Positions 36,673 to 47,590 of a stretch of DNA of 64,000 nucleotides are shown piece by piece. The stretch lies in contig CAWFYK010000005.1 in NCBI GenBank assembly GCA_963820035.1, forward strand, positions 508,034-572,033, in the 5' to 3' direction. The translations under genes were made by a program, and so were the position numbers. Source of the stretch: JAWWPG01 sp963820035. GTDB lineage: Bacteria; Actinomycetota; Actinomycetes; Propionibacteriales; Nocardioidaceae. Under the pieces are notes generated by a model. It saw only the letters and a list, made by a program, of their open reading frames with translations, had not been told where the DNA came from and made no database searches. Within the stretch, counting starts at the first letter, position 1. Each line of letters opens with the position of its first letter.

Positions 36673-37800
36673 CTAGAACGTCACCACGCCGCGGATCAAC
36701 TCGCCGCGCTTCATCAGTTCGAACGCGTTGTTGATCTCGTCGAGCGGCATCACATGCGTGATCATCGGGTCGATCTGGATCTTGCCCTGCATGTACCAGT
36801 CGACGATCTTCGGCACGTCGGTGCGGCCGCGCGCGCCGCCGAAGGCGGTGCCTTTCCAGACCCGGCCGGTGACCAGCTGGAACGGCCGCGTCGCAATCTC
36901 GGCGCCGGCCGGCGCCACGCCGATCACGATCGACTGGCCCCAGCCGCGGTGGCAGGCTTCCAGCGCCTGCCGCATCACCGTGACGTTGCCGGTGCAGTCG
37001 AACGTGTAGTCGGCGCCGCCGATCTGGTCCGCGCCCGCCTTCGTCATGTCGACGAGGTGAGGGACGAGGTCCTTGCCGAGCTCTTTCGGATTGACGAAGT
37101 GCGTCATGCCGAAGCGCTCGCCCCATGCCTTGCGGTCGTTGTTGATGTCGACGCCGATGATCATGTCGGCGCCGGCGAGCCGCAGGCCCTGCAGCACGTT
37201 GAGCCCGATGCCGCCGAGGCCGAACACGATCGCCTTGGCGCCTTGCTCGACCTTGGCGGTGTTGATGACGGCGCCGATGCCGGTCGTGACGCCGCAGCCG
37301 ATGTAGCAGACCTTGTCGAACGGCGCGTCCTCGCGGATTTTCGCCACCGCGATCTCCGGCAGCACGGTGTAGTTCGCGAATGTCGACGTGCCCATGTAGT
37401 GATGAATCGGCTTGCCGCCGATCGAGAAGCGCGAGGTGCCGTCCGGCATCAGGCCCTGGCCCTGCGTGGCGCGGATCGCGGTGCAGAGATTGGTCTTGCG
37501 CGACAGGCAGGACGGGCATTGCCGGCATTCCGGCGTGTACAGCGGAATGACGTGATCGCCCTTCTTGACGCTGGTGACGCCCTTGCCGATATCGACCACG
37601 ACGCCGGCGCCTTCATGGCCGAGGATCGCCGGAAACAGTCCTTCCGGATCGGCGCCCGACAGCGTGAATTCGTCGGTGTGGCAGATGCCGGTCGCCTTGA
37701 TCTCGACCAGCACTTCGCCCTCGCGCGGTCCCTCGAGCTGAACAGTCGTTACTTCCAGCGGCTTTCCGGCAGCGACGGCGACGGCGGCGCGAACATCCAT
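36673..37800 (-). CDS. frmA: S-(hydroxymethyl)glutathione dehydrogenase / class III alcohol dehydrogenase
   Basis: A 375-residue zinc alcohol dehydrogenase that oxidises the glutathione adduct of formaldehyde with NAD. Catalytic zinc ligands are in GICHTDEFTLSGADPEGLFP and LGHEGAGVV; the structural zinc is held by CRQCPSCLSRKTNLC; the NAD fold is VFGLGGIGLNVLQGLRLAGA. Intact, unlike most neighbours. ATG at 37800 follows GAGGAA at ideal spacing and gives the family start MDVRAAVAVAAGKPLEVTTV; the longer open frame is not needed. Transcribed alone, away from the DMT gene. Confidence 0.95.
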   Translation of the reverse strand: MDVRAAVAVAAGKPLEVTTVQLEGPREGEVLVEIKATGICHTDEFTLSGADPEGLFPAILGHEGAGVVVDIGKGVTSVKKGDHVIPLYTPECRQCPSCLSRKTNLCTAIRATQGQGLMPDGTSRFSIGGKPIHHYMGTSTFANYTVLPEIAVAKIREDAPFDKVCYIGCGVTTGIGAVINTAKVEQGAKAIVFGLGGIGLNVLQGLRLAGADMIIGVDINNDRKAWGERFGMTHFVNPKELGKDLVPHLVDMTKAGADQIGGADYTFDCTGNVTVMRQALEACHRGWGQSIVIGVAPAGAEIATRPFQLVTGRVWKGTAFGGARGRTDVPKIVDWYMQGKIQIDPMITHVMPLDEINNAFELMKRGELIRGVVTF

Positions 37801-37889
37801 GGCATTCCTCATCGATCTTCGAGATATCAGGCTTCGATATGTGAAATCGCGCAGGTTCCCGCGCGCGATCGGTTCTTGCCGCATAGCAT

Positions 37890-38797
37890 ATGATCGGGCA
37901 ACAGGGGCGGCAAATGAAAGAGGACTTCGACAAATTCGCCGCCCGCGCGGCGCCGGCGATTTTCGTCCTGCTGTGGAGCACCGGCTTCATCGGCACCAAA
38001 TATGTCGTCAACAATGCCGATCCCTTGACCTATCTGGCGATCCGCATGGCGCTTGTCGTGGTGCTGATGGCCGTCATTTGCGCCATCGTCCGGCCGGTCT
38101 GGCCGAACCGCGCCGAGATCGGGCACAGCATCGTCGCGGGCATTCTGGTGCATGGCGTCTATCTCGGCGGCACGGCGGTCGCGATCTCGCTGTCGATTCC
38201 CGCGGGCCTGTCGGCGCTGATCCCGGGCCTGCAGCCGATCCTGACGTCCACCATCGCGAATCGCTGGCTCGGCGAACGCGTGACCGCGATGCAATGGGGC
38301 GGGCTGTTGATCGGGCTTGCCGGCGTTGCGCTGATCCTGCACGACCGGCCGATGGGCGGGCAGGCCGGCTGGGGCTGGATTGCGTCGGCGATATCGCTGG
38401 TCAGCATCACGCTCGGCACGCTCTACCAGCGGCGCTATTGCAGCCGCATCGACTGGCGCAGCGGCAACCTCGTGCAATATGTCGCGGTGACCGTGTTCTT
38501 TGCGATCGGCGCGTTCCTGTTCGAAGCAGCGCGTGGTGCATTGGACCACCGAATTCATTCTCGCTTTGGTCTGGCTCGCGGTGGTGCTGTCGATCGGCTC
38601 GATCGGCCTGCTGTACTGGCTGATCCGGCACCAGGCCGCGACATCGGTGGCGAGCCTGTTCTATCTGGTGCCGGCCGTGACTGCGCTGATGGCCTTCGTG
38701 TTGTTCGACGAGCGGCTCGATGCCGTCGCGATAGCCGGCATGATCGCCTGCGCTGCCGCCGTGCTGCTGGTCAATCGCGTCGCCGGCGAAGACCTAA
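37890..38797 (+). pseudogene. DMT family (EamA) transporter, frameshifted
   Basis: Ten membrane spans in two EamA repeats: APAIFVLLWSTGFIGTKYVV, IPAGLSALIPGLQPILTSTI and GLLIGLAGVALILHDRPMGG in the first part; FILALVWLAVVLSIGSIGLL and ATSVASLFYLVPAVTALMAF after the shift. Frameshifts near 38,518 and 38,785 are each a one-base insertion; corrected, the protein ends VNRVAAKT at 38797 and has about 302 residues. EamA proteins export metabolites or amino acids; the substrate is unknown. Converges on the photolyase gene and overlaps its 3' end slightly. Confidence 0.8.
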
Positions 38798-40230
38798 GTT
38801 GCCGCGGATCGTCGCGTAAGCCTTTAGCGCGCGTTCGCGGCCCGCCTTGTGATCGACGATCGGATGCGGATAGGTCTTGCCGAGTTCGACGCCGGCGCTT
38901 GCGAGTTCGAGCGGCGTCGCGGTCCAGGGCTGGTGAATCAGCTTGTCGGGCAATGGCGCCAGCTCCGGCACCCAGCGCCTGACATAGACGCCGTCGGGAT
39001 CGAACTTCTCGCCCTGCAGGATCGGATTGAAGACGCGGAAATAGGGGGCGGCGTCGGCGCCCGAGCCTGCCACCCATTGCCAGTTCGCCGGGTTGCTGCC
39101 GGCATCGGCATCGACCAGCGTATCCCAGAACCATTGCTCGCCGTCGCGCCAGTCGATCAGCAGATGCTTGACCAGGAACGACGCCACCACCATCCGCACC
39201 CGGTTGTGCATGACGCCGGTGTGCCAGAGTTCGCGCATGCCGGCATCGACGATCGGATAGCCGGTCTGGCCGCGCTGCCAGGCGTGCAAGGCCTTGGCAT
39301 CCTGCTTCCATGGAAAGGCGTCGAAATGGGGCTGCAGGTTGCGCGTCGCGAGATCGGGGATGTCGAACAGCAGATGACGGCAGAACTCGCGCCAGCCGAG
39401 TTCGCTGAGGAATTTGTCGATGTCGGCGGACAGGCGAGGGTGCTCGGCCGCGGCGAAGCGCGCGGCGTGCCAGATCTGGCGCGGACTGATTTCGCCGAAA
39501 CGAAGATGCGGCGAGAGCCGCGAGGTGCCGTCGCGGTCGGGCCGGTCGCGATCGCCGGAATAGCCGGCAATGCCGCCGTCGAGGAACGCCTTGAGCCGTG
39601 CCTGCGCCGCGGCCTCGCCCGGCTGCCAGGTGTCGCGCAGGCCGCCGGCCCAATCCGGCCGGGTCGGTTCGAGCTTCCAGTCTTCCAGCCCGTCGCTTGC
39701 GAGGTTGCGGTACGCCCTTCAGCGCCTTCGGCGCAGGCAACGGCTTCGGCGGATCGCCCAGCGCCTGCACCCGCCGCCAGAACGGGGTGAACACGCGCAG
39801 GCCCCGGTTCTCCTTGTTGCGGATCTGGCTCGGCGAAGCCAGCAGGTCGCCGGGAAAGCGATGCGCGGCAATACCGATGCTCGCTCAGCGCGGCGGCAAC
39901 CTGATCTTCAATGGCCTGGTGCGGCGCCTGCGCGATCTCGTTCCAGTAGACCGCTTCGGCGCCGACCTCGCGGGCGAGCGCGGCGATGACCGCAGGCGCA
40001 GACCCTTGCGCAACACCAGCGATGCGCCACGCTCGCGCAGGCTCGCCTGCAGGGCGCGCAACGACTGCGCCAGCCACCATCGCGCCGCGCCGCCGAGTGG
40101 CCGAATGCCCGGCGCCCTGTCGTCGAGCACGTAAATGAATGCAACCGATGCGTGCGATTTGGCGGCTGCGTGACAGCGCGGGATGATCGGAAACGCGGAG
40201 GTCGTCGCGGTACCAGACGATGGCGGTCAT
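38771..40230 (-). pseudogene. phrB: Deoxyribodipyrimidine photo-lyase, several frameshifts
   Basis: The N-terminal antenna domain starts MTAIVWYRDDLRVSDHPALS. The FAD/DNA-binding C-terminal domain is in one frame from about 39,700 down: GWREFCRHLLFDIPDLATRN is recoverable in one frame, and WQRGQTGYPIVDAGMRELWH, then NRVRMVVASFLVKHLLIDWR and PYFRVFNPILQGEKFDPDGV are all class I photolyase signatures. At least four shifts lie between 40,175 and 39,700. The intact enzyme would be about 480 residues and repair UV pyrimidine dimers with light. Confidence 0.82.
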
Positions 40231-40344
40231 GCGCGCATAGGTTCCATTGAATTCCTCAAGCCTTTGCCGAGGGTTGTGCCCATTAATGCGATCGTAAGCA
40301 AAACGCGGTCAGATTGAGCCGCGATTTTGGGGGATTTCTTCGTC

Positions 40345-42083
40345 ATGGCCACGCGATCCATTGGAAAGTTCCTGCCGAGCGCTGAAGCTGCGGCTCGGCA
40401 CCAAGGCCGTTATCTGCGCCATATTCCTGATTGCGGTAAATACCGCGCTGGTTGTAGGCGCGGCCCATTGGTCGTTGACATCGGAGTTCGGCGACAGGGC
40501 GCTGCGGGACATCGAGGTCAACCTGCGCACGCTGAGCCTGGCGTTTGCCGAGACCTATGGCGACGCCAAGATCACGATGAAGGACGGGGTCGTCGCCCGC
40601 GCCGAAATTCCCAAGATGCCCGAGTTCAAGGACCACGCGATCGTCGATCGCGCCGTGGGCTATACCGGCGGCAACGCGACGCTGTTCGTCTATGACGAGG
40701 CCAGCAACCAGTTCGTCCGCCGCACCACCAACGTCAAGAAGGAAAACGGCGACCGCGCCGTCGGCACCCAGCTCGCTGCCGACCATCCCGGACAGGCCGT
40801 CCTGCGCCGCGGCGAGGCCTACAAGGGGCCGGCGACGCTGTTCGGCAAGACGTTCATGACGGCCTACTATCCGATCATGAATCCGGCCGGCAAGGTGATC
40901 GGCATTCTCTATGTCGGCATTCCGATGGCGCAGTTACGAGACCATGCTGTCGCATGCCATCCAGAACATGGCGATCGCCGCCGGCATCGCCGCGCTGCTG
41001 GTGATGCTGCTGACCATGCTGATCGTGCGCCGGGTGACCAAGCCGCTGACCTCGGTCACGGCCTCGCTGACCGCGATCGCCAACGGCAACACCGACGTCG
41101 AGATCGATTGCGACGAGCGCATGGACGAGATCGGCGAGATTGCGCGCACCCTCGCGGTCTTCAAGAACAATTCGGTCGAACGCCGCCGGATGCGCGACGA
41201 GCAGACCGCGGCCGCGGCGGCTGCGGCCGAGCAGCGCAAGTCGGAACTGCGCGGCTTCGTCGACGAGTTCCAGACCAGCGTCGGCGGCATCCTCGACAAG
41301 GTGCTGAACTCCTCCGGCGAATTCGAGCGCGTCGCGCGGCAGCTCACCGAGACCGCGCGGACCACCGCCGGGCTCTCCGGCAAGTCGGCGGGCGCCTCCG
41401 AGACCGCCTCCGAGCACGTCCGCTCCGCGGCGACCGCCTCCGACGAACTGTCCAGCTCGATCGCGGAAATCACCCGCCGGGTCCAGGAATCGAACGGGAT
41501 CGCGGCCGAAGCCGTCAAGCAGGCGGCCGCCACCGACCAGCGCATCAACGAATTGTCGGAAGCCGGCGCCCGGATCGGCGACGTGGTGAAACTGATCACC
41601 TCGATCGCCGAGCAGACCAATCTGCTGGCGCTCAACGCCACCATCGAGGCGGCGCGGGCAGGCGACGCCGGCCGCGGCTTTGCCGTGGTGGCGCAGGAGG
41701 TCAAGAGCCTCGCCGGCCAGACCGCGAAGGCGACCGAGGAGATCTCCAGCCAGATCGGCAACATGCAGCTTGCGACCGAAGAGTCGGTCAGCGCGATCAA
41801 GGCGATCGGCCAGACCATCGAGCGCATCAGCGATATCGCCACCTCGATCTCGGCGGCGGTCGAGCAGCAGCGCGGCGCCACCCAGAACATCGCCCAGAGC
41901 GTTCGCGCGGCGGCGAGCGGAACCGCCGAAGTCGCCGCCAATATCCGCAACGCCGCGCAAGGCGCCGACGAGACCGGCGAGACCTCGAGCCGGATGTTTG
42001 CCTCGGCGCAGAATCTGTCGAGCGAAAGCCTGCAGCTCAAGGCCGAGGTCGAGAAGTTCCTCGACCGCGTCCGCGCCGCCTGA
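40345..42083 (+). pseudogene. Methyl-accepting chemotaxis protein with Cache domain, two frameshifts
   Basis: Corrected order: N-terminal span (VICAIFLIAVNTALVVGAAH), periplasmic Cache domain of the Cache3-Cache2 type (KDHAIVDRAVGYTGGNATLF, GKTFMTAYYPIMNPAGKVIG), second span (GIAALLVMLLTMLIVRRVTK), HAMP, then a signalling domain with the hairpin IAEQTNLLALNATIEAARAG. Extra bases near 40,378 and 40,930 break it; removing the first joins MATRSIGKFLP to ALKLRLGTKA, which supports ATG 40345. About 578 residues. Ligand unknown; the Cache3-Cache2 type often binds small organic acids. Confidence 0.85.
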
Positions 42084-42193
42084 GCACGGCCTGCGGTGGC
42101 GCATCGCGCCGCCGCGTGAAACCGGAAGCCTCCGCGATTCGTAGTTATCTGTACTGCGAATGATCGCCCGCGTTTCCCGGGCTGGAGGCTTCC

Positions 42194-42590
42194 GTGAACC
42201 GATACGCCGCGCTCTATCTGGTGACGCTGCTCGTCATCGTTCCGCTTGATTTGCTGTTCCTCGGCGTCGTCGCCAAGGACTTCTTCACCTCGCAGGTCGG
42301 CGACATGCTGGGCGAGATCAGGCTCGTACCGGCGGTCCTGTTCTATCTGCTCTATGTCGTCGGCATCGTGATCTTCGTCAGCGGCGGGCAGGGCGCGACC
42401 TGGCAGTCGACGCTGCTCTATGGCGCGCTGTTCGGCCTGTTCTGCTATGCGACCTTCGAACTGACCTCGCTGGCGCTGCTCAAGCACTGGAGCTGGCCGG
42501 TCGCCATCGTCGACATCGCCTGGGGTGCGTTCGTGACGGCGGTCTCCGTCGACCGCCGGATTGCTCGTTGCGAATTGGCTGGCGGCGAAG
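42194..42590 (+). pseudogene. DUF2177 family membrane protein (3' end frameshifted)
   Basis: Four hydrophobic spans: YAALYLVTLLVIVPLDLLFL, LVPAVLFYLLYVVGIVIFV, LLYGALFGLFCYATFELTSL and VAIVDIAWGAFVTAV. The layout and length of about 130 residues match DUF2177. An extra C near 42,552 shifts the frame; corrected, the last span reads SSTAGLLVANWLAAKRK. The exact stop is uncertain because the palindromic repeat at 42604 follows directly. Confidence 0.72.
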
Positions 42591-42603
42591 CGGAAGCTGA
42601 GGC

Positions 42604-42686
42604 CGTCATTCCGGGGCGATGCGAAGCATCGAACCCGGAATCTCGAGATCCCGGATATGGTCCTTCGCGACCATTCCGGGATGACG
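42604..42686. repeat. Palindromic intergenic repeat, Bradyrhizobium type
   Basis: Imperfect inverted ends (CGTCATTCCGGGG at 42604 and TTCCGGGATGACG at 42674-42686) enclose GATGCGAAGCATC and the palindrome ATCTCGAGAT. Elements of this look are abundant between genes in Bradyrhizobium genomes (recalled, not searched). It lies between the 3' ends of two convergent genes. Confidence 0.7.
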
Positions 42687-42706
42687 TCGGCTGGCGCAAC
42701 GCGACG

Positions 42707-43366
42707 TCACTTCGGCTGCGGCACGATCCGGATGTAGGGCTTCGGCGCCTTCCAGCCGGCCGGATAGATCGTCTTGGCCTCGTCGTCGGTGACCGAGCCC
42801 GCGATGATGACGTCGTCGCCCTGCTTCCAGTCGGCCGGCGTCGCGACGCGATGCTTGGCCGTCATCTGCAGGGAATCGATCACGCGCAGGATTTCCGCGA
42901 AATTGCGCCCCGTGGTCATCGGATAGACCAGCACCAGCTTGATCTTCTTGTCCGGCCCGATGATGAAGACGTTGCGGACGGTCTGGTTGTCGGCGGCGGT
43001 GCGCGTGGCGGATCGCCCGAGGTGGCGGCCGGCAGCATGTCGTAGAGCTTCGACACGTTGAAATCGGTGTCGCCGATCATCGGATAGTTCGGCGCCGCGC
43101 CTTGCGTCTCCTTGATGTCCTCGGACCATTGCGCATGCCTGTCGACGGGATCGACGCTCAGCCCCATCAGCTTGACGCCGCGCTTGTCGAATTCCGGCTT
43201 CAACTTTGCGAGAGCGCCGAGCTCGGTGGTGCAGACCGGCGTGAAATCCTTCGGGTGCGAGAACAACAAGCGCCCAGCTGTTGCCGATCCAGTCGTGGAA
43301 TTTGATCTTTCCTTCGGTGGTCTGGGCTTCGAAATCGGGGGCGACTGCGCCAATCTGGAGTGCCAT
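42707..43366 (-). pseudogene. 1-Cys peroxiredoxin (Prx6-like), two frameshifts
   Basis: Pieces in order: ALQIGAVAPDFEAQTTEGKI; FSHPKDFTPVCTTELGALAK with the peroxidatic cysteine in PVCTTE; GLSVDPVDRHAQWSEDIKET; NQTVRNVFIIGPDKKIKLVL; VYPMTTGRNFAEILRVIDSL. The long C-terminal part (TPADWKQGDDVIIAGSVTDD) is typical of the Prx6 group, which reduces peroxides without a resolving cysteine. An extra T near 43,273 and a missing base near 43,015 break the frame. Expected length about 219 residues. Confidence 0.85.
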
Positions 43367-43771
43367 GATTCGACCTCATCCCATTCTAGTTACAAGGGAA
43401 ATTCGTCTCTGGCGATATAGAGCCGAGCGACGGCTAAAGTGAACCGGTTCGCGAAAAAGGTGAGATCCTTCTCCGCAAGCGCGGAATTCCTAGCATCTTC
43501 TTTCGATCTGGTCTGCGACGCAATGACCGGTGAGAAGAGCCGGTTGCCGCAATTGTCCTGGTTGCTCACGATGATTTGGCCGTTCTGCTATTGCCGCCAT
43601 CGCCCGCGCCCGTTCCGGATCGGCCGGTCGGCCTGAACCGTGACCGGCGTCACAGCGACCAATTGGCAACCATCTCAAAATCTCGAAATGCGAGTTTCGA
43701 ATTCGTTAACCGCTCGTTCATGCCCGTATGGAAATGCTGGACCTGAAATAAAGAAATTGAGAAGTGCAACA

Positions 43772-44358
43772 ATGCCTGCCTCGACTGCCAAAGCCGCTGA
43801 ACGTCTGCCGAAACGTCCGACGTCCCGCAACCGTCCTGCCGCCAGACCGCGGCCCACGCGCTCACCATCGTGCGCGATGGCGTGATCACCGGCGAGGGGC
43901 CGACCACCAAGGGCCGCATCCATTTTTCCCGCGCGCTCGATGCCGACGACGCCGCCTGGTGCGCGCGCATCCTGACCGTCAGCGCGGTCGAGCATCAGCC
44001 CGTGAGCCGCGCCGAAGTCGAGGCGCTGTTTGAAATCAGCGACGCCGCGGCCGAGCGCACCGACGACGGACGTTTCGACGATCTGCTGGCCAAGGCGGTC
44101 GCCCATCATGCGGCCTCCAAGTCCGGCCTGCCGGTGCCGCCGCGCACGGTTGCGCTGTCGCCCGATACCGACATCGAGAGCTGGGCGCCGACGCAGGCCG
44201 CCAACATCGATACCAAGGTGCTGGAATGGCTTGCCAGCCAGATGCGCGGCAAGCGCCGCATCAACCATCGCCTCACGGCGCTGGTCGCAACCCTGATCGG
44301 CGCCGCCGCGCTGCCGCTCGCGCAACTGCCGGGCATGCTGGATATGGGGATGCTGTAG
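43772..44358 (+). pseudogene. Hypothetical protein with C-terminal hydrophobic segment (frameshifted)
   Basis: ATG 43772 begins MPASTAKAAERLPKRPTSRN; after a shift near 43,845 the reading continues as HALTIVRDGVITGEGPTTKG and ends at 44358. The C-terminus carries a short hydrophobic segment (RLTALVATLIGAAALPLAQL). No family recognised. A strong terminator follows at 44387. Confidence 0.5.
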
Positions 44359-44386
44359 GTTCATCTGCGGATCGACTGATCCGAGG

Positions 44387-44415
44387 ACGGCGGGGTCATT
44401 CCCCGCCGTTTTTGT
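44387..44415 (+). terminator. Rho-independent terminator
   Basis: ACGGCGGGG (44387-44395) pairs with CCCCGCCGT (44401-44409) over the loop TCATT, followed by TTTTTG. It lies 29 bases after the stop of the hypothetical gene. Confidence 0.9.
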
Positions 44416-44855
44416 TTGGATGTCCCGCGTCGTCCTCCGCCGTCATATTCCGCGAAAGCGGGGTATCCGGTACGCTGCGGCTTATCGGTGGCCCGTCGCT
44501 AACGCGCCTTTGCGCACCGAGCTGGGGTAGCCTGGAACGAAGTTCCTGGCGTCCGGGGCTTTAATTACCGTTCCGGCATCCCCATATAGGCCCTCGATGG
44601 TACAATGGAAATCATCGACCACGCGGCAACCACCGAATGACGCAAGGATGAGTTGCGCCTGATGCTGGCCGAGGCGGTCCGCAACACGCAGCCAATCGCG
44701 CGATCACATGCCGAAACTCTCCCCAAAGGCCGAGGACGATCAGTCTTAGCTGGCCGCCGCTCATTCGCAAGCTATAGGAAACGGACCAAGCAGCGCGGCT
44801 GTTGAAGACGATCCCGACAGCTTGGCCCAATCAGGCATTCACAAAGGAATAGCGG
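44416..44855. other. Intergenic stretch without supported gene
   Basis: Short frames only, none with a plausible start and binding site. The composition is more AT-rich than the flanking genes. Nothing else recognised. Confidence 0.5.
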
Positions 44856-45071
44856 ATGCGGATTGCTGCCAAGCCCACCGAACAAGAGATCATCGAGGGG
44901 CCGCAAGCGATGTCCTTTCTGATCGCGAACGGGAATGCGCGGCAGCGCCGCATTCTGCAAACCGAACTGCCGACGAAGGCGCTGGCCCAGAAATATCTTC
45001 TCGCAAATTGGTCTGTTATCGAAAAGATGGCGCGCGACGCGCTCGCAGCGGGGATCTTGAAGACGGCCTGA
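44856..45071 (+). CDS. Small hypothetical protein
   Basis: A 71-residue protein beginning MRIAAKPTEQEIIEGPQAMS and containing NARQRRILQTELPTKALAQK. Predominantly helical, no membrane segment. It precedes another small gene in the same direction by 62 bases. Not recognised; supported by an intact frame in a region where longer genes are broken. Confidence 0.5.
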   Translation: MRIAAKPTEQEIIEGPQAMSFLIANGNARQRRILQTELPTKALAQKYLLANWSVIEKMARDALAAGILKTA

Positions 45072-45133
45072 ACAAACTCGTCATGGCCTGAGCAGTCCAT
45101 CATGAACACCGGTTTTGGATTGCAGGAGCAGTT

Positions 45134-45314
45134 ATGCTGAAAGATCGCGAGAATATCCTGAACGCGCTCCGCGAGAAGCCGCAAAAGGCCTACCAAGTCA
45201 TGCGGCGTGCCAATCTTCCGAATGAGGAAGCCTGCCAAGTCCCTGCTTCTGAAGATGCGCGACGAAGGTCTGGTGAAGTTCGACATCCACAAGGGGCTAT
45301 GGCTCATCGGATAG
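45134..45314 (+). pseudogene. Small winged-helix-like protein (one frameshift)
   Basis: ATG 45134 gives MLKDRENILNALREKPQKAY and QVMRRANLPNE; removing one base near 45,225 gives KPAKSLLLKMRDEGLVKFDI and HKGLWLIG, ending at 45314. The order helix, turn, helix, basic helix and beta hairpin suggests a 60-residue winged-helix DNA-binding protein. A terminator follows at once. Confidence 0.5.
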
Positions 45315-45325
45315 TCAGATACATG

Positions 45326-45353
45326 CGGCGGGGTTATTTCCCCGCCGTCTTCT
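45326..45353. terminator. Stem-loop shared by convergent genes
   Basis: CGGCGGGG (45326-45333) pairs with CCCCGCCG (45340-45347), loop TTATTT, followed by TCTTCT. It serves the small plus-strand gene; the stop codon of the minus-strand phosphatase lies in its loop. Confidence 0.75.
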
Positions 45354-47194
45354 GTTTGCCGCCTTCCGCATCGAGCCCGAGCGTGCGGCCGGGGAAACCG
45401 GCCGCATCGAAATAGCGCTGGGTGCCGACGCGCTGGAAGTTGAGCACGGTGCGCAGGCCGTTCGCCGCCGGCTTTGACTTCACGGTGCCGGCATAGGCTT
45501 TCGGCGTTGCGCCGTTGGGCATCGCTTCCGTCATGACGCGGCCGATCAGCTTGCCCTTCGGCTTTTGCGTCAGCCCAGGAGCTTCGCGGCGGTGGCGCCG
45601 ACGTCGGCGTTGCTGACGGGGAGGGGATCGACATAGCCGGATTTGAAGTCGGGCCCGATCGCCGCCGTGAAGTTCAGCGTATCGCCGCGGCTGAAGCTGC
45701 CATGCATGCCCTGGCCCTGGCGCAGCACGGTGTCGGCGATCTGCACCGAGCAGTTGGTCGGCTCGTCGCACCCTGACGACCAGGAGCGGAAATTGACCAC
45801 GATCGACGGGTGCGGCTCGACCGCCTTGCCCTTGAGGCCGAGCTGCGACATCGGCAGCGTGCCGGGGAAGTGTCCGAGATCGTCATCGACGAAGATGCCG
45901 CTGACATAATCCTGCTCCAGCAGCGCCTTGATGGTGCGGTCCGCGAGCTTGCGTTCCTTGCTCGGAATATAGATCAGGTCCGATCCGCCATTGGTCGCGA
46001 CGACCACGATCGGGCTTCGCGGGGTCCTTGCCGAGCAAGCCGTTGCCGGCCTTGGGATGGGCGTTGTCGGCGACCGCGCGCGTTCTTGTCGTTGGGGTCG
46101 AACAGCGGCAGGTTCAGCGCCTTCGCCAGATCGATCGCGAGGAAACCCATGCGGCAGGAAATCCTTCGGCGTGTCCTCGTAGGAGATCTTCGCCGCGGGG
46201 CTGGTCTTGCTCTCCTTCGAGATCGTCGAGAAGCCGTGATCGGACGGAGACGATGATGTTGGTCGATGCGGCGAGGCCGAGTTCGTCGAGCGTCTTGCGG
46301 AGCTGGGCGAGGTTGTTGTCGGCGTTCCTGATGCCGGCCATCGAGGTCGGCCCGTTGATGCCCGGCGTGATGGTGTTGAGGCTGTCGCCGTGATTGTGCT
46401 GGCTGCCGTCGGGATCGCGCGACCAGAACACCAGCACGAACGGCTTGTTGCGCGCCTTGAACATCGGCAGCACGACCTTGGCCGCGACGTCGGCCATGTA
46501 GGCCTGCTGGGCGACGTTGGCGACTCGTCGTGCCCGGCGTCTTGGCGTCGCCGGCCTTGCCGTTTTCGCCGCGCGAGGGCGTCGCCAGCGGCAGGTTGGC
46601 CTTGGTCAGCGCCTCCTTCATTTCGTCCGACAGCGGCACGCCGTTCTTGCTGCCGGTGGCGTCGTCGATCATGATCGAATGCAGCCCGGCTTGCCGACGC
46701 TGTCGGTATGGTCGAAGATCAAGGTGGGGCCGACGCTTGCCGATGGCCGCGGTGCTGATAGCCCTTCGCGCGCGCCATCTTCAAGAGCGTCTCTTCGTTC
46801 AGATAGTCGCCGTCGAACTGCTCGTCGACTTCGAGCAAGAACGGGATTGTACTTCGAGGAACGGCGTGACGGTGTCGTCGGCGTGCGGCGATCGGGTGGC
46901 CGGTGTAGATGGTGTTGCTGAAGGTGCCGGTATCGCCGAGGTAATGGCCGCTCGCCATCGCCGAGCCGTTCGCCATGGTGAAGGTCGGAAACAGCGAGTG
47001 CGAGTTCTTGAAGTTGACGCCCTTGTCGCGCAGCTCGGCCATCGCGGGGGCGGTTTGCGGCGTCACGATGCGGCCGCGCAGGCCGTCCGGGCACGAACAG
47101 GATCAGGTTACGCGGGGCGGCGTTTTGCGCCGACGCCGAGGTCTGCGGCGAGCGCGATCAGGCCGGCGGACAGCAATACGATTGTGCGGCGCAT
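45334..47194 (-). pseudogene. Alkaline phosphatase family protein, heavily frameshifted
   Basis: ATG 47194 with GAGGGAA starts MRRTIVLLSAGLIALA, a signal peptide. Recognisable pieces in order: RNLILFVPDGLRGRIV, then TPQTAPAMAELRDKGVNFKN; SLFPTFTMANGSAMASGHYL; GINGPTSMAGIRNADNNLAQ; LIYIPSKERKLADRTIKALL; and a C-terminal FRSWSSGCDEPTNCSVQIAD. These fit the type I phosphodiesterase/alkaline phosphatase superfamily, with the metal-binding D in PDGLR and the nucleophile Thr in FPTFT. At least eight one-base shifts occur. Secreted, about 610 residues if corrected. Substrate unknown. Confidence 0.7.
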
Positions 47195-47590
47195 CAGATT
47201 TCCCTCATATGAAGTACACCCGGCCGAGCCGCCGTTGTCTTCGTTTAGTTTTGCTGTGCGACAGGATTGTTACATCGGCTGGAACCGGCCTCAAGGGCGG
47301 AGCGCGGCGCCAGGCGGTCAAAACCCGATGGTCCCGGGCGATCCAAGGAGAACATAGAGCCTGGATCGTCCGGGCGGTGGCCATGAGCAGGGCATTGTCC
47401 GCGACGAACGCGAAACAAGAGACGAAGGGAAGCGCCAGCGCGCGAGCAGGGTAGACCGAGGCGGCGATCGACCGGGCAAAAAGCCTCAACAGTCGGCCAG
47501 CACCGGCCAACGTCCGACACCTTCATTGCGCGAGGGGCGGGAATTCGCCGTTACCCACCGGAGCGATGGGACATGGCGCTGCAGATGCTC
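47195..47590. other. Intergenic stretch without supported gene
   Basis: Lies between the phosphatase start and the 3' end of the TAXI gene. It holds the phosphatase promoter region and short frames only; no repeat or RNA was recognised. Confidence 0.5.
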